In this document: positions 35,560 to 48,285 of the stretch, piece by piece
How positions within the stretch are numbered: position 1 is the stretch's first letter
Layout: every line of letters begins with the position of its first letter
NCBI GenBank assembly: GCA_030765055.1
Contig: CM060953.1
Coordinates: 183,010,543 to 183,074,542 of the forward strand
DNA: 64,000 nt
Origin: Mantis religiosa
Taxonomy: Eukaryota; Arthropoda; Insecta; Mantodea; Mantidae
Direction: 5' to 3'
Translations under genes and position numbers: made by a program
The notes under the pieces: generated by a model
Told to the model about the DNA's origin: nothing
Seen by the model: the letters and a program-made list of their open reading frames with translations, nothing else
Database searches by the model: none

Positions 35560-36662
35560 TTAAGGTGTACACGTTCTTCAAAAAATTTTCGGAAACAGAA
35601 ACTAAAAATGAGATATTGCAAAGAGTACTTCCGTTTAAAAACACGGAAAAAGTGTACCAGCTGGATCAACTTGCAATTCAAATGGGACACGAGGTAATAT
35701 GCCTCCCGCCTTACTATTGCCAATATAATCCAGTTGAGATGGTGGGGTTACAAACAGAAATACTACTAGTTGAAGTATATTCCGGGCTTGTATGCCGTGG
35801 TCTACTGGGCTCTTTCTTCTTCTTCCCAGACGTTTCGTCTGCGACTACGGCAGACATCCTCAGTGGCAGTGGCGAGGTCGAAGTACTCTAGTGGGTATCT
35901 CAACAGCGACTGTGCTGTTTGCTCGCTCGCTCGTGCTGGCTGGCTGGCTGGTTGTATACAGCCAGAAGGTTTTTGCTGCATGCCCACCCATTAAGGGTTT
36001 TACCGCAGGTAGGATTTGTATAGAATGATGTAGGATGAAGGTGATGTAGGTTTTTTGATTGGGAGTTAATTTTAAGGTTACCAAAGTACCTTCTGGTTGA
36101 AGGGGAGGATGCAGACTTAGCACCCTATTTTTTTTTTTTTTTTAATTTTTATATTTTAGTTGGGGAGAAATTTAGATGCCAAACAGCTTGGAAGAATTAT
36201 GAGGAGCTCAGCTTTAGCTGCTGATAGGGTTGTGCTGTTTGCACCGTGGACCGCGGTATTTATACAAGTGGCTGGAGGGGGGGTCTGCTGTGATTGGTCC
36301 GAAAGAGCCCAGTAGACCACGGCCTACAAGCCCGGAATATACTTCAACTAGTATTGACACCGGCCGTGAAAGCCTTAGAACCTTGAAGAAATACTACTTT
36401 TAAACTGACGGACGTTGTACGGCCTGTTCATGAAGAAATTGATAAGGTAACACAACAGGACTGGGAAAACTGCGTAAGGCATGCAGAAACCCTTCAAGAA
36501 GACAATTTTAAGAAATAAGTAGCACGTGACGAGATTTTGGAACCTATAATCATAAATTTGCAAGACTCAGACAATGAAGACAGTGACAATAACGAATTGT
36601 CTCTTAACGGAAGTGACATTGACAGCGATATGGATGAGCCACTAGCAGTTCCATTAGAATAG
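35560..36662 (+). pseudogene. DDE transposase C-terminal half, split by MITE
   Basis: Left part: FFKKFSETETKNEILQRV, KVYQLDQLAIQMGHEV, CLPPYYCQYNPVEMV. The LPPYxCxxNPxE motif is the third-acid region of IS630/Tc1-type DDE transposases of the kind annotated in insects and Hydra. The frame is cut at 35766 by a 586-bp element and resumes at 36352. After a frame change it reads VHEEIDKVTQQDWENCVRHAE, then a stop, then an acidic tail (DSDNEDSDNN, SDIDSDMDEP) ending at 36662. The N-terminal domain and first two acids were not recovered here. A partial N-terminal half of the same kind of protein is at 48060-49835. Confidence 0.72.
35766..36351. mobile_element. MITE, 586 bp, ~50-bp TIRs, TA TSD
   Basis: The left end CTAGTTGAAGTATATTCCGG and the inverted right end match over about 50 bp with one difference (TATGCC versus TAGGCC), ending at GGGCTCTTTC. 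TA flanks both ends (35764-35765 and 36352-36353). The interior has GCTGGCTGGCTGG and a T-run but no transposase, so it is non-autonomous. The TA target suggests mobilisation by a Tc1/mariner enzyme. Nearly identical arms suggest a fairly recent insertion. Confidence 0.9.
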
Positions 36663-36962
36663 AAAAACAAGTAATTCATAAACTATAATTATAGTTATAG
36701 CATTTAAATATATATAATTTGGGAAAATGCTTTTTCCAATTTTGATTTTGGCAACTGCATCATTGTAAAAGTTTGTAAAATATAATTTGCTTACCCTTAC
36801 GTCTGCGCCAAGGAGACCTGCATGTTGTATGAGTGTGCGAGAGAAAGGGAAACAAGCTGGCAACGCTGAGTGTGATACGGCATCTGATTAGCTGGACTCC
36901 AGAACTCTTCCCATTTGAAACACATAATAGATGATTGAATGTCCTTCATCTACGAGGTATCT

Positions 36963-37845
36963 CCTATCAGATCTGCTCAATATGACCACGTACTTCAAAA
37001 ATAGATGAGAAAAACTAGAAACAAAACTTTAGCGACCTTCATACATCGCTCTTAAACCATTACTTCAAGCTGTGGTTAAACTATATTAACGTGTGGCTTT
37101 AAACGTGGTAATAACAAATGACTGCATAATGCTGTGATAGGATTGATTTTCAAGTCAGGTGATCTTTCGCCCGGAAACCCGGAAAGTGGCTCCTAAACTC
37201 GGACAATATATGTCACCCGGAAACCTGTCAGCTCTAGCGTATGGGCAGTGATAAATTTCTATGGCAGAGCAGCAAGTGACTAAAGGATTTCCAAAGCCTC
37301 TAGCCGTACAAAGCGCCTCTATTGACGGAAGGGTGTTCCATCACATCACACTAATTACAAACTTGAAAAATTATGTTACATTTACATGACTTTACAAAAT
37401 CTTACTCTCTACCTAGTCCAGATAATGATCTGCAGAATACGAAAGCTCGCCTCGATAGAGTATAACACGTCTGCCTTACGTTCAAGAGGTCATAAGTTCG
37501 AATCCCTGTCAGGGTGAGTTATCTAGAAAAGTAAAAGGACGAATACTTATACTGCTTTAATTTCTTAATAAATTTGTAGATGTTTTTGAAAATTCATGAA
37601 ATAGTAATCAAATTTAACCCAACAGCAATCGAACATGTCATCACACCGATTATTTTACCTGGGCCCTCCCCGTTGCTTTACTGCAAACGCTAGGGTTTAC
37701 ATTGCGACGTTTGGCTTAATGCTCACGACCATTCAAGTCATTTCTCTTGTGATACCTGTAAATCGATATTAAAACTTATTGAGGATTTAAAGAAAGATCG
37801 GTATATACAGTAAAATAATTTGGGTATAAAGGAGTTGAATTCCCC

Positions 37846-37880
<35 letters not shown>

Positions 37881-37884
37881 ACAA
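36963..37884. other. unassigned interval with SINE C scrap
   Basis: At 37445-37545 a plus-strand SINE C head remains (CGTCTGCCTTACGTTCAAGAGG, AAGTTCGAATCCC, CAGGGTGAGTTATCT). A 27-base T-run at about 37852-37879 directly abuts the mariner remnant and may be a retroposon tail. Nothing else recognised. Confidence 0.6.
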
Positions 37885-39150
37885 CATACGTTTACTTATC
37901 CTCATAATTTTGATGGCCCTTCTAAAAATAGTCTCCCCTGAATGCGATGCACTTGTCCCTGCGTTTCTGCCAGTCTTCAAAGACATACCGGAAACCATTT
38001 TTGAGAGATCCTTCAAAATCGCCTCCGCAGCCTTCACCACTGCATCTTTTGATGGATAATGCCTCCCTCCTTCAAGTTAGGTTATAGAAAAACGTCACAT
38101 GGGGCTAAATCCGGACTATAGGGATGGTGAGGGATGCACTTCACGTTGATTTTTTGCAAGATATTCAGCAACAACATTGCCAATATGCAGCCCCGCGTTA
38201 TCGTGATGCAGCATCCAGCCTGCTTCACGGAAATGTGGCCTTTTGCGCCTGATATGGACTTGCAATGTTTTCAGGACATCCCTGTAGTATTGTCCAGTTA
38301 CTGGTGTGTGTGCAGGTACGACTTGCTGATAAACCATTCCATGAATATCAAAGTATGAGTTGACCATAACTTTCCCAGCAGAAGCAACCACTTTTGCTTT
38401 TTTTGGGGGGGGTTGGTGATGAAGGAGATTTTCACACTGAGCTATGCTGTTTGCTCTCAGGATGAAAATGATGCAGCCAAGTTTCATCAGCAGTGATTAC
38501 GTTTGAAAGAAACTCCGGATCTTCCTCTAACATCAACTTAAACTGCATGCAGACCTACATGCGAATGTGCTCTTGTTCGGGAATCAACAGTCTTGGAACC
38601 CATCGCCCACAAACATGTCTCTTGTGTAATGTTTCTGTCACCAACGTGTAGGTGGCAGCCAGTAAAGTGTTCAGTATTTCAGAAAGCGATCTTAAGGTAA
38701 TTCGTCGATCCTCTCTCACAATGGCAGCAGCAGTGTTGATGTTTTCTTCCGCAAGAGCAGTAACTGGAGCATCGGGTCTACCTTCCTTTGAAACTGATTA
38801 TCTCCCCTCTTTAAACATTTTAAATCACCTTCGAGCTGTGCTGTAGGGAAGAACAGACTCCACAGGGCTCCTGTAACATTTTATAGGCTTCGACTGATGA
38901 CTTGTTGAGATGAAAGCAGAATTTCAAAGCCACATTGTTCCTTGGGTGTTACGTTCATTGTAGTGGTAGACGATACTGAACATGTCTGAACTTGCCTGGT
39001 TCTCACAGGCGGGAACCAGGAGTACTAACAATGAAACTACTACGGCGTGTTTGTTTCACATTAAGCTAACAGAATATAATAAGATTGAATTTTAGTGCAA
39101 AAAAAATTATGACCGTAATTATGATCATTCTTTATTGAACAGCTCTCGTA
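37885..39150 (-). pseudogene. mariner element and transposase, 3' end truncated
   Basis: Read on minus from 39150, the element starts with terminal sequence CGAGAGCTGTTCAATAAAG, shared with 1150-1168. The transposase includes RWVPRLLIP near 38590, AGKVMVNSYFDIHG, then WMLHHDNAGLHIGNVV (second catalytic Asp kept), then in another frame SPDLAPCDVFL, and a C-terminal VVKAAEAILKDLS...DWQKRRDKC. Several frame breaks are needed. The far TIR is missing at the T-run near 37880, so the element is truncated there. Confidence 0.85.
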
Positions 39151-41599
39151 TAATGCCACAGGCTTCAATTTAGATAAATCGATTACAATTAATTGTTCTT
39201 TTATAAATTCCAAGTGTAGGATAAAGTTGAAGTGTGTTGCCATGGTACCTCAAATGGTTGGAACAATCGCACGGAACGTACAAGAACCCGGCAAAGGCAG
39301 TGAACGTGTCAGCCTGATTCCACCTCTCCAAAGGTCACTTCTATTTCCTTACAGTGACCTATTCCCACTTGGGAAACATTGAGTGACGAAGTGATCAAAC
39401 TCATTCGGAACTTGCCGCTGGCTAGCCAATTTGTATGGATGACGTCACTGTTTGTCGACGCACCATATCTTGAAGAGTTGCTGGAGGAGAGGGAAGCAGC
39501 ATCTTAAGGGGCGAGTGTAATCTGGTGGGTGCATCTGGAACTAACATGATGGTGCTTGAACCGTCGTATCACTAGCTCTATAGTTTACTATCAACGACAT
39601 GGAAATCGCGATCCGAATTCGTGTTCACATGTTTGACATAAAATAAGAGAAACTGTATCGCCCTTTGTAAACAGTTTCTCTTCTATTTACAATTTGCAGA
39701 TACCTAGTGCTGAGAAAAGTTGAAAATTACGCTTTATGTATCAGTCTGATTACAAAGCTATAAATCAAGGGTTTAATAACCTTAAAAAGAAAAATTCTGG
39801 CCTGTTAACATTCAGATGATCGCTCCGCCCATTGACGTAGGTATATTCTAATAGCTTTTACAAAGTACACTTTTCTTTCTGGTAATTCATCTTAATCCAA
39901 ATAAATCTGTGCAGAAAAATGGTTTCATTACATGCTTCGTTGGAGCTACAAAGTGGGTAGAGACGGAATCGATAGTCAGCTGTTTTAAAGCCGGCTCGCG
40001 TAAGCTGTCCTAGAAACTCAATACTCTTTGCATAGCATCGTGAGAGACAACTGAATAGCGTCACCACTTCAAAATCACGAAATATTTAATTACTCAAATA
40101 AATAATAACATGTATACAAAAACTTGGTGCCAAAAATGGTTATTTAAATTGGAAAGTGTATTTCAAAGATATTTTTGTAAATATTTGTTGGTCTTATGGC
40201 TTAGAGGAGAGCAGGGTATTATGGAATAGTATGGAATATAGGGATTTCGGCTTTGTTTGCTGCTGCTCTCACGTGAGAGTGCCATGAAGTAGTCAAGAAA
40301 GACTCCCATGATGCTGTACTGTAGTGACAGTTGACAGCTTACTTCACTCGCTACAGAATAAACTCTGTTTTGTGATACTCAAAAGCTTTTGCACACAAAT
40401 TTTCTAGTATTTTAATCCACTAGTACGCTTGTGATTTGAACATTGATGTTAAGCGTAAGGTACACTAAAATAATTATAGTATGTTACATTGTGATCGTTT
40501 TTTAGTTAGTAGTGTCCATTACTTTAAAGGTTCATAGTTCAAAATGTCATATGATGTATTATGGAATACTAGGTATTCTTAATACGCGACGTAAAACAAA
40601 CTATATTGAATATAAATAAAGCTAAAAGTGAGTTTTGAGTATAATATTAGTAGCTAAACAATTATTATTAGCTATGTAAATAAAAATATAGTCTAATTTA
40701 GATGCAAAGTGTATTTTTTTTTAAATTGAATTCATTGAGATGCAAAAAAAACTATTTTTGTTCTTATTCTGGAATTGGCCTAATAAACATTTATTTATAC
40801 ATATTTTGTCTATTTCAAACCAATCATGATTTATGTTTAATGAAATCAATTTAATTTCTCAATGCTTTAAAACATCTATTCCATAATATCCGACTGTTTC
40901 ATATTAACCAACAAAATGAATAGCAGTTCCTTTTATCACAATTTATCACAATTAGTTACAGTATGTACTCATAATTATTTGGCGATTTTTATTTAAAAAT
41001 CAGTTAAGCTATTTTTAGAAATGTAAATGGTATTTCAACATACCCTCTTTATAAAAATTGCTTGTTAATAAAGTTTTACGTCTTTTTACGGAAAACTCAG
41101 GATATAAATTGTACTATATAAATATCCTAAATATTTAATAGAATCGATTCAATCATTTTTGAGAAATTGAAAGGAATGTAACTTTTTCCTGTGACAGAAG
41201 TAGTTTGCGGTTCTAAAAATTTCTTGTAAAATCTTTATTCCCATTTTTGGAATATTTTTAAATTGAATACGAAGTAATAGTATATTGCTCTTTCTTTTGG
41301 TTATGCTGCTCACTAAGACAAACAATACACAAACTGACCTTTTTGTAAAGCGGTTTTCTCTATTCACGGACCTCAAAAATGAGTTTAGAATGAAACCCTG
41401 ATGTTTAATTCTGTGTGGGATGCAGTATCTCTCTGTCTACTGGATACAGGTAGAGAAATTAACAAATTAAAGTGAAATTTTATTCATGCAGCAATTCCAA
41501 TCATGCCAAGAACGTGGTTACTGCTTAAAATTTAAAAAAAATACATAAAAATTTGTGTTTCTAGATATAGGAAACATTGTGAAGAAATAATTATTCAAA
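39151..41599. other. unassigned AT-rich interval
   Basis: A degenerate family X scrap may lie at 39240-39330 (GGTACCTCAAATGGTTGGAAC, AACCCGGCAAAGGCA). The remaining 2.2 kb is AT-rich with no motif, terminal repeat or tandem pattern seen by eye. Confidence 0.45.
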
Positions 41600-41601
41600 T
41601 A

Positions 41602-42905
41602 TGGGGCGTGTCCTTAAAATTAGGTCTCCAAGACGCTGGAGCCGTGAGGAACGCTATTACGCAAGATTCGGCAACACTGGCGTGTAGCTTGGTCTCACCC
41701 CTTCAAATCCCTGGCACAACGATCCCATTGTAATCATTAGTCTTGGCTGGGCAGCCGTTTGCGATGGAGCTTCCTATCACTTCCGCCGCCAAGTACGAGT
41801 TGCTTACAGTGATAAGTTTTTTGAGTGAAATTCATCGTCAGGTATACGAAGTCTATGGGGCACAGTGTATGGATGTCAAAAACGTGCGAAAGTGGGTCAG
41901 AGAGTCCAAACACGGAACTACAGACGTCCATGACTAGGAGCGTTCTGGTCGGCCTTCGGTTTCAGCCGAAACAATTGCAAAAGTGGAGCAAGAAATGCTT
42001 AAAGATCGGCGTGTGGCAGTTCGCGAGCTATGCGAACTTATCCCTGAAGTCAGTAAGACTACGATTGACAAGATTTTGGCCGAACATTTGCATTATCGCA
42101 AGGCGTCTGCGAGGTGAGTCCCCAAAATGCTCACCGAAGACCATAAACGGCAACGTGTTGAAGCGGCCCACCGATTCCTGGAGCGCTATGCAGAACAGGA
42201 CGAGGAATTGTTGGATTCAATTCCAACTGGCGATGAAACCTGGGTGCACTACACAACACAAGAAACTAAAAAACGTTCTCGTCAGTGGCGGCATTCGAAT
42301 TCGCCGAAGCCACGAAAGTTCAAACATTTTCTGCCGGCAAAGTGATGGCCAGTGTGTTCTTGGACAGAAAAGGTGTATTGTTGTGTGAGTTTATGTCTAC
42401 CGGCACAACAATAAACACCGCTAGCTACTGTGTGACTTTAAAAAAATTGCGACCTGCCATTCAAAATCGAAGAAGGGGAATGCTGACGAAGGGAGTGATT
42501 TTTCATCACAAAAACGCTCGTCCCCATACTGCACATGCAACGGCTGATCTCCTGGCCCAGTTCGGATGGGACATCCTCACCCATTCCCCCTGCAGTCCAG
42601 ACTTAGCACCTAGTGATTGTCATTTGTTTCCTGAGTTGAAGTCACACTTGGCTGGAACACATTTCTAGACCGACAATGATTTCACAAACGAGGTTGAGCG
42701 CTACTTGCGTAACTTGGCGGGAGAGTGCTATGACAAGGGTATACAAAAACTGCCACAGCGCATGCAAAAGTGCATCGATCGCAATGGTGATTACGTTGAA
42801 AAATAGCTGTAAGTTCCGCCTTTGCATCAATGCAACATTCATTGACAATGAACATGTTTTCTATATTAAATAAAATTGGAGACCTTATTTTACGGGCACG
42901 CCTCC
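41602..42905 (+). mobile_element. mariner element, 1304 bp, TA TSD
   Basis: Left end TGGGGCGTGTCCTTAAAATT and reverse-complemented right end GGAGGCGTGCCCGTAAAATA match over about 30 bp with a few changes, running into AGGTCTCCAA on both sides. TA flanks both ends (41600-41601 and 42906-42907). Full mariner size and structure. Confidence 0.92.
41764..42806 (+). pseudogene. mariner transposase with lost catalytic Asp
   Basis: From MELPITSAAKYELLTVI the N-terminal helix-turn-helix leads to KNVRKWVRESKHG. An in-frame TAG at 41936 precedes ERSGRPS. EQEMLKDRRVAVREL and KTTIDKILAEHL follow in another frame, then VPKMLTEDHKRQRVEAA. The catalytic core has DSIPTGDETWVHY (first Asp), VIFHHKNARPHTA and SPCSPDLAPSDCHLF (third Asp). 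The second motif normally reads HHDNARPH, so the second catalytic Asp is Lys. Frame shifts near 42110 and 42340 and a stop at 42666 also break it. The end is CIDRNGDYVEK before TAG at 42804. Confidence 0.9.
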
Positions 42906-42907
42906 TA

Positions 42908-43349
42908 TTTACATTAATTTAAGAATAATTATTTCAAAATCAAGATGCTGATGGTACCGATCTGTGGAGGGCCAAACACGCAAGAAAAGATTTAAGACTT
43001 TTGTTTTACAGATTAGGTTCGTTTAAGCTTGTTTTAGGTCCATTTATAAGTGTCTCTTATGCAATCTGTTTTCAATTTCTTAGCAATAAGTAGTAAATAA
43101 TGTAGGTATGAAGTTTAAGTTGAAGAATTGTGATATTTTTATTAACAGAGAAAAGGGCAAATATAATTCTTAGTTTCCTGTTATACTTTATAGAGAGACA
43201 AGAACTGGAGGTCTTCTCATGTAACTTAAAATCACCAGAAATTAGAATTATATACTCAACTCAAGTTTAATGTTCATTTAATATTAAGAATTTTCTGACT
43301 GCCACCACTTTCTCTTATTTGGAACCACTCTTAATTCGCATTTGTGTTA
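42908..43349. other. unassigned interval
   Basis: AT-rich spacer between two DNA transposons; nothing recognised. Confidence 0.5.
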
Positions 43350-43351
43350 TA

Positions 43352-44514
43352 CAGGGTGTCTCTAAACTCACTATCCATTTCAATGAAAACGCAATATTTT
43401 GTTTCTTTTCTTTTCAGATACTGGCATCTTAATGCAAGATGTTAAGCACAGAAGAACGGGTTGTCATTGTTTGTGCACGTGTACGCGGATTGTCATATGA
43501 AGACGCCAGAGCGGAATTTACACGTAAATGCTACAAACCAGCCCCATCAAGGGCACACATTCGTCTGCTTGTGAACAAATTTAAGTGTACCGGCGGTGTG
43601 TGTGATGAGACACGTCCTGGACGATCACACGTCTTGGCAGAAACAGTGCAGCAGGTTCAAATTGCCAGTGATAGGAGTCCGAAGGCATCAATTCGACGTC
43701 TCAGTAGGGAATTGAACGTCCCTCCCAACACTGGAAAATTCCACGTTTCACTCTACGGAAACGTCCGTATCACGTTCAAGTTCTGCACCATCTTGAGGAC
43801 GAGGATTTCGCCTGTCGTCGGGCAATGTGTTAAGACCTCCTGGAATATGTAGAGAGTGAGAATTTAATGGACAACATTTTATTCTCCGATGAAGCCACTT
43901 TCCATGTTTGTGGGAAAGTGTACAGACACAACAGCCGAATATGGGGATATGAAGAACCACGTGAGGTATCGGAGTGGGAACGTGACACACCGAAAGTCAA
44001 TGTTTGGTTGGGTATGACAAACGCAAAACTGTATGACCCATTTTTCTTTGCCGAAAGGTCAATAACAGGGAACATGTACCTCAACATGTTAGAACTGTTC
44101 CTTGAACCGCAGCTTCAAGAGGATGGCGTACTGGATACAGTTTTGTTTCAGCAATATGGTGCGCCTCCACATTTTGCGAACATCGTCCGTGATTACCTGA
44201 ACAGAAACTTTCCAGGGAGATGGATAGGCAGAGGTTCACCTCGGTTGTGGGCTTCCCATTCACCGGACCTTACTCTTTTAGACATTTTTGCATGGGGCTA
44301 CATCAAATCTAAAGTGTACACTAGCAAAGTGAATGTCTGCCTGAGTTACGGAAGCAGCAGGTCGAATTACGTTCGACATGTGGCATATGTGTTTTGAGCT
44401 AGATGGAGGTCATGTAGAAGGGCACTAGAATATGTGTAACACTTCAAAATAATATTGATTTTTCAATCACTGTCTTCCTTCATTGAAATAGATAGTGACT
44501 TTAGGGACACCCTG
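43352..44514 (+). mobile_element. Tc1/mariner-type element, 37-bp TIRs, TA TSD
   Basis: Left CAGGGTGTCTCTAAACTCAC and inverted right CAGGGTGTCCCTAAAGTCAC match over about 35 bp to ATTTCAATGAA. TA flanks both ends (43350-43351 and 44515-44516). It carries a transposase in two frames. The encoded protein belongs to the same group as that in the palindromic element at 13311-14007. Confidence 0.92.
43439..44397 (+). pseudogene. Tc1/mariner-type transposase, D-to-Y in active site
   Basis: First frame (43439-43852) opens MLSTEERVVIVCARVRGLSY, a helix-turn-helix N-terminus, and includes SRAHIRLLVNKFKCTGGV and SPKASIRRLSRELNV. It then shifts. The second frame (43867-44397) has ILFSDEATFHVCGKV (first Asp), VNVWLGMTNAKLYDPFFF, VLFQQYGAPPHFANIVRDYL, and WASHSPDLTLLDIFAWGYIKS (third acid). 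Homologues read FQQDGAPPHF, so the second Asp is Tyr here (GAT to TAT). Frameshift plus active-site change make it inactive. Confidence 0.9.
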
Positions 44515-44516
44515 TA

Positions 44517-46952
44517 TTTCGACTTACGGATTTATATTTTGGTTACTTTCCTGGCCTGGGAAGTATTAAACTGTAATAATCTTTCGGCTCCGGATTTAAA
44601 TCCACCAGTCCAAGGTTTTAACACTTTCAGATTACTTTGATACATTACTGTATTTTTGTTTACGCTGCCATTATTTTTCTGTATCCACCATTAGTCCAAT
44701 TTGATTATGAATGTTACGTAGATTGTTGTGCATTCAAAATACGCGCCCTAGTCCTAACAGCATGCAAAGTTCAGTTCTCATATTCACGTACTATACAGTT
44801 CAAACTGGCAATTTGTCATGGAGAAGACCGTGGTTTGATTTTCGAGTGTAGGAAGGACGAATAAGGACACCCCTAATCTATGTATTACTAATTATTTTTA
44901 CATTTATCACATCTATTATTGTTTAACCAACATTTTCATTTAAATTATTTAATTATAATCGTTAACTTTGCCTTTATACCCTTGCGTAATTTGTTTTCCT
45001 TTTATCATTATTTTGTTTTAATGCTTTTACAAATTGCTTGCAGTATTGAGAAGGTTGAAATAAATGAAAGGTGATATCTTATTAATGTTTTTCTTTAAAT
45101 TTAATAGTTTAAATTAATTGCTCATGCTCTTTATGAAATACAGTTATTATTTCATTCTGTCTCTACATTCCCAAAAATAAGATATTTCGCCCCGCTTGCA
45201 GTCAAGTAATATTGTTCGGCCTCTTACAGCGACTTCAAAAGAATGTCGAGGAATGCGGCGCGTCTGTACTACGTAAGCAAGATTATCCCACCCTTCCACA
45301 GAAGTCAATAATCTGGTCCAGCGTTAACACAGATTGCAATAAAAGAAAAGAGTGAAACGGTGGACCTCGACTCTTCTCAGGTATGCGATTTAATCCTCGT
45401 AACCTTTATGAACATTTTTGCTGGATGAGGATAATTTGAAAAGAACGTAAGACAAACTCTGCCCCCTAATAGGTATATGTATTTTACCTCATAAAAAGAT
45501 CTTACGTCTTTATAATATATAATTAGTCATTCTTAATGTATTTTCCTTTAATCGAAAAAGTTCTACGTAGATTTGTAAAGATGTGAAGTGAAATAACAAA
45601 TCTGTTGTGGACTAAACGCGCCGAAACGAAGTGGAATTTCTTCAAAGAACTGAGTAAACTCTCCATGGGGTTTTACCAAAACAATACTCGAATACGAGCT
45701 CTTTAGCATGAGTGAAAAGGGCGTGCTCGTCACATAACCTAGTTAACGGAATTTATTTTTGTTCTTTTAGATCCGATAGCACTATTATTGTTTTCGGATG
45801 TTATCTTTAACATCTTAGGAAAGAAATGATATTACATTGTCGTACAACAATCAGGATAAATAAAACAAATGTCTCCTATCAAAAGTATGCTACCAAAATA
45901 AATGATCGTCTTCAAAATCTAACTATATTGAGACGCTACAGTAAACAAAAGTTCATTAATGAAAGAACAAAATATAAAAAGTGGCGCCCAGCATGAGGCG
46001 TTTTGCCGCTGCTCGCATGTTTCCAAGCGGCTAAGAAAACACATGCGTACTGATGGACAGGAGAGAATACTCACGCGCACGGGATCGTGGCACGTCAGGA
46101 ACACGAGTCCAACCGAACTACGACGACCGTGTAGCAAGGATCGGCAACCTATGGAGCTGCTGCGGCGGCCAGCCATGGCCCACTACCGCCCTCTACATCA
46201 CACTACCTCAGGCATCTGACTGACTGACTCGCTCTGTGTTTGGTCCCCAAGTCCACCATCCCCCTCCCCATATCGATCCGAACTGCCACGCCCTCTTCCC
46301 GAATTCCCGCTACTCCGTCACCTCTTGAGATGCTTTTCTTTCAAACACGCTGATGCATTTGTAGCTTCGAGTTGTTGTAACCTAAAGCTTACGAAGCATC
46401 TCACTTCATCCAAGCAGCACTTCTTGTTTATTACGTCAAATACTCGAAAAATCTGAAATTGGGAAGATAATGACGTAAAGTTAATATTTAAGGTATTCTA
46501 ACAACTTAGATAAACAAACATTTCGTATATATGTTCAGAAAAATGTCAACAAGGATCTTCAAAGCAGAAACAGGCCGGAATTCACAAATATGGGTACAAA
46601 AACCAAATTTTTCCAAACTGGAGAAAGCTTGCAAAGTTAATAAAGTTAATATTAAACAGTATCTTAATACTTAGATAAAGAAATAAATTCCCAGATAAGT
46701 TCAAAAAGAGATCTCAGGCAAAAAGCTTCAAATCACAAAGAGGAATTCACATTTACCGAAAGCATCAAAATTTTCTAGTCCCCTGACAACTCCAAGGTTA
46801 AAAATGAGATACTGTCACTGCAATGACGCATCAAACGCAGAGCACGTAAGAATTATGTGCCTGTTATTTTGATATAACTGTTAAATAATCAACTGTGTCT
46901 TCACCAAAAACTTTCGAAGGATACAATACAAAATGTAACAAATGAAATGAAA
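44517..46952. other. unassigned interval
   Basis: AT-rich except for a GC-richer block at about 45980-46330 with overlapping frames on both strands and no known motif. It could be an untranslated or promoter-like segment of a host gene or a decayed repeat; I see nothing decisive. Confidence 0.4.
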
Positions 46953-47171
46953 TGTGTAGTGTTTAACGCCCGTTTTTCCTACATACGGCACCGCAGGCGA
47001 TAACACTGATGATACATGAGATGAAGATGGAGCACCGGTGGAATGAGATGGCGGGGGAAACCGGAGATCCCGGAGAAAACCCGCCCCAGCACCGTGTTGT
47101 ACACCACAAATCTCACTTTGCGGTCGCCTGGGATCGAACCCGGGCCGCCTTGGTGAGAGCCAAGCGGTCTA
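46953..47171 (-). mobile_element. SINE A, A-box end truncated
   Basis: Matches 25317-25552 from TGTGTAGTGTTTAACGCCC to GTGAGAGCCAAGCGG. It has the B-box complement GGGATCGAACCC but stops before the A box. Confidence 0.9.
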
Positions 47172-48059
47172 ACATAAGAAAGTGATACCGTACAGAGAAT
47201 ATAAGTAACAATTTATTGAAAACACAGTTACATGTTTAATTGGTTAAGTAGATACAAATATACGAAAGGTGACCCGCATTTGGAAGGTTTGAATCCAGTG
47301 ACAGGCAAATAAGATACTTATTTCATTACAACGACCAAAACAGGAAGGTGAATAAGCAATTAGAGCCATCTGTCAAAGTTACTGAAGTAGGAATTGCAGG
47401 AAGGCGACTACGTAACTGGGCCATGTTTCCCTCAAATATGTATACTGCGAATTGTATAAGACAACGTTGGATAGAGTCTGTCTAGTGAACGCGAGTGCAG
47501 TTTGCCCCTCAAAGGAAACGGACCCTACCGCCCACTAATAACCGTCATAAATCTATCTCCACACTTCAGAAATGGAACACTGTCGTTGAGGACCAATAGC
47601 CACCCTGATTTTCTCGAAGTGACAGTCGCATATTTACTCCACGTGGAGTCTCAGTTGCCAAAGTTCCAACTTCCAGTTGATCTGTTTCATTACGTGCAGA
47701 AATTCGTTGTGTGTCACGAAGTGGAAACCGTGGGAGGGAAATGCAGTGGTGAATACAAATGAAGTAGTAGATAACTTTCAGTCAAGTGAAAATAATCAAA
47801 GTGAAGACAAAAGTGTGAATGAATTGGAAAGTGTTTCTGGGCCGAGTTATGTTACTGGAGAAGCCTCAAAAAACAAAGTTATAACGGGAACTGTGTTTTG
47901 AACACATATAAATATGTGCTGACAAATAATCTTGGTAAGTGGTCATGCAATGAACCTGATGATAAATTCTGGCTATTCACAGAAGTACAGTAAGAAATAT
48001 TGTGACGAAAGGAATACCAAAGACACCGATCAAGTGTGAAAGTAAATCTCTAAAGTAGA
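47172..48059. other. unassigned; possible N-terminal transposase region
   Basis: Short plus frames at 47502-47901 (Ser/Glu/Asn-rich near the end) lead toward the transposase fragment at 48060, but I recognise no motif in them. Confidence 0.4.
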
Positions 48060-48285
48060 TAATTTCACATGCGATTTAATTCGCCGAGTAACATATAGAT
48101 TCTATGCAAAAGGGAGAGCGCCTACCTTAGATGAATTGGTTGCAAATTTGCAAGAAATTTGTGATTTTCCTTATGGGCGCTGCACTTTGCTCGGTCTCCT
48201 AATAGAGCTATGTTTCAAATACCGCATTTTGAATAAGTTAAGGGTTATTGTGGAATCCAGGAGAATAGTTGCTTGGCGATATATA

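Larger units (their letters stand above)
34800..36960 (+). mobile_element. Tc1/IS630-type transposon remnant, tandem copies
   Basis: Two adjacent related segments share a repeated left part: GTAATTACTCAGAACTGAAATG near 35069 versus TTAATTACACAGAACTGAAATT near 35249. Each is followed by TGTTTATGAATG and TTTACTCTRGAGAGTTCA. The second continues into the transposase pseudogene (35560-36662) and an end matching 2985-4145 (GAACTCTTCCCATTTGAAACACA near 36901). The first, 34800-35230, is a truncated duplicate. Outer termini are not defined. Confidence 0.6.

Noticed and set aside
45919..46330. GC-richer block as a promoter or 5' exon of a host gene
   Set aside because: No splice-consistent coding continuation or core promoter could be defended from sequence alone.
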